Shown one piece after another: positions 57,980 through 64,000 of a stretch of 64,000 nucleotides of DNA. The stretch spans positions 310,001-374,000 of the forward strand of contig NZ_JARNTX010000003.1 in assembly GCF_029433095.1 (NCBI RefSeq). Direction: 5' to 3'. The DNA is from Hymenobacter sp. YC55 (GTDB taxonomy: Bacteria; Bacteroidota; Bacteroidia; Cytophagales; Hymenobacteraceae). The position numbers were made by a program, and so were the translations under genes. Each line of letters opens with the position of its first letter. Position 1 is the stretch's first letter. The notes below the pieces were generated by a model. It saw only the letters and a list, made by a program, of their open reading frames with translations. It made no database searches and was not told the DNA's origin.

Positions 57980-58366
57980 CTAAACTTCACTCTCGCCCTG
58001 GTCATGGGTTCCTAGTTTTTCTTCCACGTTGGCAACCCACCGGCGGGCATTGGCTATGTGCGCTGCTTGGTATTCTATGCCCCCGTACACAAAGGCCACG
58101 CCGCAGCCTACTTCCCGCTCACAGTGCCGGGCAGTTTCTATCTCCGCCAGCACGATTCGCAGGTAGATGCAGTCAAGCTGATCAGGCGCGGGAAAATGGG
58201 TGTGCAGGACGGCGGACACCTGCTCGGCCGTTACCTGCGTAAACCGATAGGCCAGCCACTCGGCAAAATCTACGGCGTAAGCTGGCCGCTCGAGGGTTGT
58301 CGGGGGCACGGGCGACCCTTGTGCTGCCCGTTGCTGCCGCGCTTCTAAGGTTAGGGGACGGCTCAT
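57980..58366 (-). CDS. Hypothetical protein
   Basis: The ATG at 58366 gives 128 residues; a longer frame to 58444 adds unconserved sequence. The protein looks largely helical: AVDFAEWLAYRFTQVTAEQVSAVLHTHF and LDCIYLRIVLAEIETARHCEREVG, then YGGIEYQAAHIANARRWVANVEEKL. No family is recognised. The regular helix pattern and coding-like composition suggest it is real. It is convergent with the TlpA-like gene. Confidence 0.6.
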   Translation of the reverse strand: MSRPLTLEARQQRAAQGSPVPPTTLERPAYAVDFAEWLAYRFTQVTAEQVSAVLHTHFPAPDQLDCIYLRIVLAEIETARHCEREVGCGVAFVYGGIEYQAAHIANARRWVANVEEKLGTHDQGESEV

Positions 58367-58511
58367 TGAATTGCAAAAAGATGGGCTTTTCCTAGGATTG
58401 CGTGGCTCCCAGAACCGAATAAACGGCCCTAGAGGCAAATTCAAGTAACGGGGCAGGGCTGTTTCAGTTGCTTAGTAGCCGACCGGGTTACGTAAAGCAG
58501 AAAGACTCTCT

Positions 58512-58610
58512 AGATGGTTGGAATCGTGCCGCCATCAATTACGAACTCAGCGCCCGAAAGGTAAGCGGCCCGCTACTATACTAGGAAGACCACCAACTCG
58601 GCTACTCCTG
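58512..58610 (-). pseudogene. Remnant of an SDR C-terminus
   Basis: On the minus strand the end reads SGAEFVIDGGTIPTI and a stop, preceded by VAELVVFLV, the usual C-terminal SDR segments, but two stop codons interrupt the frame near 58580. Further upstream to ~58740 the DNA has duplicated pieces resembling the IPMGR-type segment of SDRs. No intact gene can be assembled. Coordinates are approximate. Confidence 0.65.
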
Positions 58611-58753
58611 CGGCCGGGCCGGGCGACCCATCCGGATACCCCCGCGCGAAGCCGTCAGGCTTACTAAGGCCGCTTACCTGTCGGTGCCCGCGCGGGTGGC
58701 CAAACGGTCGGCGACCCATCGGGATACCTACTTAGCTACCGCCTTAAACACAA

Positions 58754-58785
58754 CACCGGCTGCCCTGTAATCAGGGCAGCCGGTG
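58754..58785. terminator. Strong GC hairpin before alpha/beta hydrolase 3' end
   Basis: CACCGGCTGCCCTG (58754-58767) and CAGGGCAGCCGGTG (58772-58785) form a perfect 14-bp stem with a 4-base loop. T residues follow on the plus strand. It lies ~25 bases past the stop of the minus-strand hydrolase and may act in both directions. Confidence 0.8.
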
Positions 58786-58809
58786 GTTGGTTTTTGCAAC
58801 AAGAAAAGC

Positions 58810-59631
58810 CTACCCTTGAATAAAGGCCAGCAAGTCGGCGTTGATAGTAGCCGCCTCGGTGGCGGGCATACCGTGGGGGAAGCCGGGGTAGGAAATTAGC
58901 TTGCCGTGTTTCAGCAGCTTAATGGACTTGGCACCGCTAATAGGGAAGGGCACGATTTGGTCGTCTTCGCCGTGCAGCACCAGCACCGGGATATCCACGC
59001 TTTTCAAATCGTCGGTGAAGTCGGTTTCCGAGAAGGCTGCGATACCCAGGTAGTGGGCGTTGGCCCCACCGCTCATGCCCTGCCGCCACCAGTTGTCGCG
59101 GATGCCCTGTTTGATTTGGGCCCCTTCGCGGTTGTAGCCATAAAAGGGCAGAGTGAAATCCTGAAAATACTGCGCCCGATTGGTGGCGGTACTCTCGCGG
59201 ATTTCATCGAACACGGCCATGGGCACACCCTCGGGGTTGGCGGGGGTTTGCAGCATCAGGGGCGTTACGGCGCTGATGAGTACCACCTTGGCCACGCGGC
59301 CCTGGGCGGCGCGGGCAGCGTAACGAATGGCTACGCCCCCACCCGTTGAATGGCCGATGTGAACGGCATCGTGCAGGTCGAGCGAATCAACCAACTCCAC
59401 AATATCGGCCACGTAGGTGTCCATGTCGTGGCCGGTCGAGGCTTGCGTCGAGCGGCCATGCCCGCGGCGGTCGGCCGCAATAACGCGGTAGCCTTTCGTA
59501 AGAAAAAACATCAGCTGGGAATCCCAGTCGTCGCTCGATAGCGGCCAGCCGTGGTGGAATACCAGGGGCTGACCAGTACCCCAATCCTTGTAATAGATTT
59601 CGGTGCCGTCTTTAACAGTGATGGTAGGCAT
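58810..59631 (-). CDS. Alpha/beta hydrolase (non-haem chloroperoxidase-like)
   Basis: A 273-residue alpha/beta hydrolase. HHGWPLSSDDWDSQL is the oxyanion loop, IAADRRGHGRS the signature strand, GHSTGGG the nucleophile elbow (Ser ~98), HGEDDQIVP the acid and FPHGMPATEA the catalytic His. This set is diagnostic for the cofactor-free haloperoxidase/esterase group (perhydrolases). It acts as an esterase or perhydrolase in the cytoplasm. The gene is single; two direct repeats lie ~100-130 bases upstream. Confidence 0.9.
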   Translation of the reverse strand: MPTITVKDGTEIYYKDWGTGQPLVFHHGWPLSSDDWDSQLMFFLTKGYRVIAADRRGHGRSTQASTGHDMDTYVADIVELVDSLDLHDAVHIGHSTGGGVAIRYAARAAQGRVAKVVLISAVTPLMLQTPANPEGVPMAVFDEIRESTATNRAQYFQDFTLPFYGYNREGAQIKQGIRDNWWRQGMSGGANAHYLGIAAFSETDFTDDLKSVDIPVLVLHGEDDQIVPFPISGAKSIKLLKHGKLISYPGFPHGMPATEAATINADLLAFIQG

Positions 59632-59731
59632 AAGGCGGTAGTGGAAGAGGTGAAAACAAGTCGGGCTACTCGCGGCAGTACGCCGCCCACTAGCTTCGAC
59701 AAGTAAAGCTAACCGGCCCTTCTGTTAGCGA

Positions 59732-59762
59732 AGCGGTATAAAAGTCGGCTTTAGCGGTATAA
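59732..59762. repeat. Direct repeats AGCGGTATAA upstream of hydrolase
   Basis: AGCGGTATAA occurs at 59732-59741 and 59753-59762, 21 bases apart (two helical turns), ~100-130 bases before the hydrolase start. This spacing would suit an activator binding one face of the helix. The regulator is unknown. Confidence 0.4.
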
Positions 59763-59820
59763 TCAGCGGATAGACCTTACGCGCAAAGCGCAGCACTAGC
59801 CAGGGCCTTCCTGCTGACCA

Positions 59821-61668
59821 CTATACGTACCACCGGGCATGGGGCGTGGAGTGATTAGCAGGACTCGCTAAGTCGCGGTTGAGTTGGTAGGCGGCACTAA
59901 TCAGAGCCAGGTGAGTGAAGGCCTGCGGGAAATTGCCGAGCTGTTCGCCCTGCTCGCCTAGTTGCTCGGAATACAAACCCAAGTGGTTGCCGTAGCCGAG
60001 CATCTTCTCGAAATACAGGCGCGCTTTGGCTACCTGCCCGCCGCGGGCCAGGCATTCGATGTACCAAAACGAGCAGATGCTGAACGTGCCTTCTTCGCCG
60101 CTTAACCCGTCAGTGGCCCCGTCGGCTAACTTGTAGCGGTAAACCAGCGAGTCGGTGACCAACTGCTCTTCCACGGCCTTGAGCGTTGAGAGCCAGCGGG
60201 GTTCGGCCGGACTGAACATGTGCACCAGCGGCATAAGCAGCACGGCCGCGTCCAGCACGTGGGCCCCTCGGTACTGCACAAACGCTTGCAGGTCGGCATT
60301 CCAGAAGTTGTCGTACACGTCCTGGTAGATAGCGTCGCGGGTTTGGCGCCATTCTTCGAGCGGGGCCGGAAACGAGCGGGTTTGGGCAATGAGCAGGCCG
60401 CGGTCGAGCGCCACCCAGGCCATGATTTTAGAATAGATAAACTCTTGCTGGCCCGAGCGCACCTCCCAAATGCCGTGGTCGGGGCGCTGCCAGTTATCGG
60501 CTACGTAGTTTACAAACCCCCGCACGTGCTGCCAGAAGGCGTAGGTAATGGGCCCCCCGTCTTTGTTGTAGAGGTAGATGGTATCAATCATCTCGCCGTA
60601 GATATCGAGTTGGAACTGTTGCGCCGCGGCGTTGCCGATGCGCACCGGAGCCGACTGGCGGTAGCCTTCCAAATGGTCGAGCACCTGCTCGTCGAGTTGC
60701 GAGGAGCCATCGACGGCGTACAGCAGCTGCAGTTCCGAGGCGTCCTGCATCGACTCGCACCGGTCCATCAGCCAGCGGATAAAGCCTTTGGCTTCCTCGG
60801 TGAAGCCCAACCGCAAAAACGCGTACATGGTGAAGGCCGTATCCCGGATCCAAGTGTAGCGGTAATCCCAATTACGGCCCGCTCCAATGGTAGCGGGCAA
60901 GCCAAAGGTGGCTGCTGCCACGGTGGAGCCGTATTGCTGGCAGGTAAGCAGCTTGAGCGTGATGGCCGAGCGCAGCACCGTTTCGCGCCACCGGCCCGCG
61001 TAAGAGGAGCTGTCGGCCCAGCGTTGCCAGAACGACATGGTTTCCTCGAAGGCCGGCCCCGCGTAGTGCGCTAACTCGTGCGGGGTGCCTTCCGTGGGGT
61101 CCGGCAGCACTTCTTCCAGCACAAAAGTAACTTCGGCGCCGGCTTGCAGCGTCCAGGTGCCGGTCACGTCGCCCAGCCGCAGGGTCAGGGGCTGGCTGCT
61201 CAATAACCGGAACTGGTGCCCATCGGGGCCCGTGCTGCGGAAAAGCAGGGCATCGTCGTGCTGCTCGGTTTCGTGGGGGGCGCGGGCGTAGTCGAACCGG
61301 GGCCGCAGTTCCAAACGGAAGGCAAGTTCCCCCTTGAGCACGCGCAGCGTCCGCACCAGGGCGCCCGGCTGACCCGGTTGCTTAATGGGCATAAAGTCGG
61401 TTAGCTCGGCCATGCCCTCGGGCGTGAAAAAGCGGGTGAGCAGCACTCCCGTATCGGGCAGGTAGTGCTGCTGATAGCGCACATCGGTTCGCACGGGAGC
61501 TAGCTGCCAGTAGCCGCCCTTGTCTTTATCGAGCAAGGCGGCAAACAAGGTGGGCGAGTCGAAGCGGGTGAACGGTAGGTAGTCGATGGAGCCGGTGCGC
61601 GAGACGAGCGCTACCGTGTGCAAATTGCCAATCAGGCCGTAGTCTTCAATGGGAAGGTAGTGTCGCAT
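59821..61668 (-). CDS. Glycoside hydrolase family 15 protein (glucoamylase/trehalase-like)
   Basis: A 615-residue (alpha/alpha)6-barrel enzyme. The N-terminus MRHYLPIEDYGLIGNLHTVALVSRTGSIDYLPFTRFDSPTLFAALLD is typical of the bacterial GH15 proteins with an N-terminal super-sandwich. Catalytic-region motifs are NWDYRYTWIRDTAFTMYAFLRLGF and GEEGTFSICSFWYIECLARGG, with the conserved Glu as base. These enzymes cleave alpha-glucosidic bonds or trehalose. No signal peptide is visible, so it should act inside the cell, perhaps on storage sugars. It stands alone. Confidence 0.92.
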   Translation of the reverse strand: MRHYLPIEDYGLIGNLHTVALVSRTGSIDYLPFTRFDSPTLFAALLDKDKGGYWQLAPVRTDVRYQQHYLPDTGVLLTRFFTPEGMAELTDFMPIKQPGQPGALVRTLRVLKGELAFRLELRPRFDYARAPHETEQHDDALLFRSTGPDGHQFRLLSSQPLTLRLGDVTGTWTLQAGAEVTFVLEEVLPDPTEGTPHELAHYAGPAFEETMSFWQRWADSSSYAGRWRETVLRSAITLKLLTCQQYGSTVAAATFGLPATIGAGRNWDYRYTWIRDTAFTMYAFLRLGFTEEAKGFIRWLMDRCESMQDASELQLLYAVDGSSQLDEQVLDHLEGYRQSAPVRIGNAAAQQFQLDIYGEMIDTIYLYNKDGGPITYAFWQHVRGFVNYVADNWQRPDHGIWEVRSGQQEFIYSKIMAWVALDRGLLIAQTRSFPAPLEEWRQTRDAIYQDVYDNFWNADLQAFVQYRGAHVLDAAVLLMPLVHMFSPAEPRWLSTLKAVEEQLVTDSLVYRYKLADGATDGLSGEEGTFSICSFWYIECLARGGQVAKARLYFEKMLGYGNHLGLYSEQLGEQGEQLGNFPQAFTHLALISAAYQLNRDLASPANHSTPHARWYV

Positions 61669-62249
61669 GCGTCGCTAGTAAACCGCCCACGGGGCGTTAG
61701 GGATTTGCTAACGGAAAACAACCTCCCGCGAACGACGAGTTACCCTTTTTTCGACAAGGTCAGTAGGAGAGCCATGGATGGTTTCCTTAGTTGAGAAGAA
61801 TATAGTGGCTGGTTTAGTGCTTTTCAGGCAGCTATATGGTTTGCGTCAAGGCGCCGGCTCCCATTTGCGCAACATACTTCCAACTAAGTAGCGTAACCGG
61901 CCACAAACAACTCTTGGGATGTTGCCGAGGCTTCCGTTAGCAAATGCACTTGCCTCTGGCGGGAAGCTACATGGTCAGGGCGTGCTAGGATTTGCCCCCG
62001 GGCGCCGTAGGAAACTATAGCGCTTGGCGCCACGCCTTCTGAATGGTCAGTTGAGGTATCATCTACGAGCAGTAATCCTTAATCCGGCCAAGTTTGGGCG
62101 CGCAGGCTGGCTAGTGCCTCCGCCAAAAACTCGGCACTTTTGACAAAGCCCGCGAGTATCGACACGCAAGGGGTAGGGAAAGCACTTGTAAAGTTTACGG
62201 CGCAAAAAACGAAGTTGATACCTGAAATTGTAACACAAAACCTATGCCG
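61669..62249. other. Intergenic region, no gene recognised
   Basis: About 580 bases between the GH15 start and the PIG-L stop. Short plus-strand frames are present but lack any family features, and one extends antisense into the PIG-L gene. No strong hairpin or box was found. The GH15 promoter should be in the left part. Confidence 0.45.
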
Positions 62250-63065
62250 CTACACAACTCCACTTGGCTGCCGGGTTGGTTTCAGGCTGCCCGGTAACGC
62301 CTTGGCCTGGGTTGGCACTACGGCAAACCGCTCGGCCGCTCCTGTCAGTCCGCTTGCTAAGCCTTCGGCCGAAGCGAGTTGCGAGAGCTTAGCTTGCACT
62401 TGTTCGCTTCCACCAAACTGAAAGCCGATTTGCGAGGCATAGGCCTGCGAGGCCGCTACTTTTGCTGTCAACGCAGCTTGCGTTAGCAGCATAGCTACTT
62501 CGCTAAGACCAGCGGGTAATTCCGGCGCGGGAAGCGCATCGGGTTGCCTGATGATGTAGGGCGTGTCGCGGTACCAGAACACCGGCACGTCAGCGGGCAC
62601 CGTGGCGCATACAGCCTGCATCACGTGGCGGTGGTCGACGTGCAGCCCGAGACCCTGCGGAGCAAACACTAACTGCGGCGGGGTAGCCGCCAACTTGTCG
62701 GCTAACAGCTCTGCTATGGTTTGGTTGATGTGGTCGGTGGGCAGTAAATCGGCGAACAAGGCAGGCGGACTGTGGTAGCCGCGGTGCGGGGCTTCAGGCA
62801 AATCGAGCCAGTACACGGTGGTAGCGCCTAGGTGCCGGGCGGCAACGGTGTCTTCCTGGCGGCGCAGGGCTAAATAGTCCACTTCCGGGCTAAACCCCTT
62901 GTCGGTCTGGCAGGCCAAGGCGAAGCCGGTTGGCTGAGGTACCGAGCGGGTGAACACCGTTAAAAGCACGCACTGCCACCCGGCCCGCGCCAGCTTAGCA
63001 AACGTACCCCCGCAGGAAAAAGCAACATCATCGAGGTGGGGAGAAATAAACAGGGCAACGGGCAT
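62250..63065 (-). CDS. PIG-L family deacetylase
   Basis: A 271-residue zinc-dependent deacetylase. The metal motif is ISPHLDDVAFSCGG (H-x-D-D), with the second ligand region HVDHRHVMQAV. This is the LmbE/PIG-L fold that removes N-acetyl groups from sugars. It is 15 bases downstream of a glycosyltransferase on the same strand, so the two probably act on one glycan or glycolipid. A role in bacillithiol synthesis (BshB) is possible but unsupported by neighbours. It lacks a signal peptide. Confidence 0.87.
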   Translation of the reverse strand: MPVALFISPHLDDVAFSCGGTFAKLARAGWQCVLLTVFTRSVPQPTGFALACQTDKGFSPEVDYLALRRQEDTVAARHLGATTVYWLDLPEAPHRGYHSPPALFADLLPTDHINQTIAELLADKLAATPPQLVFAPQGLGLHVDHRHVMQAVCATVPADVPVFWYRDTPYIIRQPDALPAPELPAGLSEVAMLLTQAALTAKVAASQAYASQIGFQFGGSEQVQAKLSQLASAEGLASGLTGAAERFAVVPTQAKALPGSLKPTRQPSGVV

Positions 63066-63080
63066 AGCATCGAGGGTACG

Positions 63081-64000
63081 TTACAACAAGTGAGGGGCGT
63101 CGCGGTAGCGGCAAGCTTCCGGGGCAGTTAAGTCTTCCGACCAGTTCACGTCCGGTGCGGTACCTACCAACTGCTGGTACACCCCATCAATTTGGCGGCC
63201 GATAACAGACCAGGCGTACGTGGTGCGCACCTCGTGCAGGGCAGTTTCGGCGAGGCGGCGGCGCAGGGCGTCGTTGTCGAGAATGCGGGCCAGGGCGGCG
63301 ACGAGGGCGGGCACGTCGCCGGGGGGCATCAATAGGCCGTTGTCATCATTGCGCAGGCAGTCAACTACTCCTACTGCTTCGGCAGCCACGCAGGGCAGGC
63401 CGCTGGCCATGGCTTCGAGGATGGTATTGGAAAAGCCTTCGGCATAGGTTGGCGACACAAACACATCGGCGCGGTGGTACACCTGCGGCACCTCATCGTA
63501 CTCAACGTAACCGGCCAGTTCCACCTGCTCGCGCCAGGGCGCGGCCGCCACCCGGCGGCGTACTTCCTCCAGGTCGGGGCCGATGCCGGAGACAATCAAG
63601 CGCAGAGCTGGGCGCTCGGGGGCGAGCTGGGCAAAGGCGTCCAGCAAATCAAGTACGCCCTTGCGCCGATCAACGCGGCCGTGGTAAAGCAAAGTAGGAT
63701 GTGCGGCATCAACCCACTGCACGGGCTGCCAGTCCAGGCGGGGCCGGAAGCGCCGCACATCGACCGCGCCGGGCACCAAGGTAAAGCGCTCGGGGGCCGT
63801 GCCGTGGTGGCCGATAACCTCGTCGGCAAAACTCTGGCAGCCAATAAGTACGGCCCCGGCGTGGTCGAGCACGGTGCGAATGGCGCGCTGGTGCGTACCG
63901 CAGCAATTTACCCCTACCCAGTGCCCGTCGCCCCCCTGAATGCTGACGACGTTGGGAATGTCCAGGCGGCGGCTTAGCAGCAGTGCGGCCAGGCCGGGCG
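63081..64000 (-). CDS. Glycosyltransferase family 4 (5' end beyond window)
   Basis: The frame is open to the window edge, so the start is missing; about 305 codons are seen. The N-terminal half has IPNVVSIQGGDG and GTHQRAIRTVLDHAGAVLIGCQSFADEV. The C-terminal domain has TLLYHGRVDRRKGVLDLLDAFAQ, LRLIVSGIGPDLEEV and VSPTYAEGFSNTILEAMASGLPCVAAEAVGVVDCL, including the E-x7-E motif of retaining GT4 enzymes. It is a GT-B-fold transferase using a nucleotide sugar. It is followed after 15 bases by the PIG-L deacetylase, suggesting modification of the same product. Confidence 0.9.
   Translation of the reverse strand, partial: PGLAALLLSRRLDIPNVVSIQGGDGHWVGVNCCGTHQRAIRTVLDHAGAVLIGCQSFADEVIGHHGTAPERFTLVPGAVDVRRFRPRLDWQPVQWVDAAHPTLLYHGRVDRRKGVLDLLDAFAQLAPERPALRLIVSGIGPDLEEVRRRVAAAPWREQVELAGYVEYDEVPQVYHRADVFVSPTYAEGFSNTILEAMASGLPCVAAEAVGVVDCLRNDDNGLLMPPGDVPALVAALARILDNDALRRRLAETALHEVRTTYAWSVIGRQIDGVYQQLVGTAPDVNWSEDLTAPEACRYRDAPHLL

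Noticed and set aside
62140..62421. A 93-codon plus-strand frame
   Set aside because: Its second half is antisense to the conserved end of the PIG-L gene, and it has no recognisable sequence.
62250..64000. Glycosyltransferase and PIG-L deacetylase as bacillithiol BshA/BshB
   Set aside because: Both families are broad, no bshC is near, and motif-level evidence for malate or GlcNAc-malate use was not seen.
1..64000. tRNA, rRNA, CRISPR arrays, insertion sequences
   Set aside because: No cloverleaf ends, regular short repeats with spacers, or transposase genes were found by eye; faint tRNAs could be missed without a covariance search.

Overview
The window looks like a chromosomal accessory region of a GC-rich Bacteroidota, most likely a Hymenobacter relative. 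The evidence is family-level: Bacteroidota-type promoter elements (TAnnTTTG), a DUF4369-TlpA thioredoxin, HisKA_2 kinases with periplasmic TPR sensors, wing-less Crp/Fnr proteins of about 190-200 residues, and best-remembered homologues in that group. No rRNA, tRNA, CRISPR or insertion sequence was recognised.

Layout. 1-11 kb: small stress/xenobiotic units in which a regulator (AraC or HxlR) sits beside an SDR, quinone oxidoreductase, hydrolase, monooxygenase or glyoxalase; three HxlR genes are each divergent from an enzyme. 11-17 kb: a resolvase-like protein lacking the usual catalytic serine, a cytidylyltransferase (rfbF), a lipoprotein, two small membrane proteins and an SDR fragment. 17-34 kb: redox and stress genes (LLM flavoenzyme, SDRs, Dps, GAPDH, isochorismatase, quinone reductase), a cNMP-domain kinase with a UBP zinc finger and a broken response regulator, and a Crp/Fnr gene. 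33-40 kb: a YncE-like propeller with DUF305, a cupin, an esterase, a pirin unit and two tandem Crp/Fnr genes. 40-57 kb: an FhlA-like sigma-54 activator, two TPR histidine kinases with near-identical transmitters, an Old Yellow Enzyme, a PaoABC-type molybdenum aldehyde oxidoreductase, an alginate-export-type porin, an MFS exporter and a TlpA-like protein. 57-64 kb: an alpha/beta hydrolase, a GH15 enzyme, a PIG-L deacetylase and a glycosyltransferase cut by the window edge.

The main result is a regulatory system. Twelve copies of the Crp/FNR-type palindrome TTGAY-N4-RTCAA (one with a single mismatch) each lie upstream of a gene start. In eleven of them the box ends exactly 23 nt before an nAnnTTT(G/A) promoter element, and in the twelfth 22 nt. 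The three Crp/Fnr proteins encoded here all carry the E-x-x-S-R recognition helix that reads TTGAT/TTGAC half-sites in E. coli FNR, but lack the FNR iron-sulfur cysteines. The predicted targets are the LLM enzyme, the UBP-kinase unit, an NmrA-like/SDR operon, Dps, isochorismatase, an SDR-quinone reductase unit that runs towards a crp gene, the pirin unit, paoABC, the porin, the MFS exporter, one TPR kinase and the TlpA-like protein. A candidate sigma-54 promoter before the tandem crp genes, with a perfect 14-bp palindrome near the divergent sigma-54 activator, suggests a cascade from kinase to activator to Crp/Fnr to the box regulon.

Signs of recent rearrangement include a 728-bp near-identical tract shared by the two kinase loci (with a stranded activator 3' end), a response regulator broken by an internal amber codon and missing its expected reductase half, and three short gene remnants.
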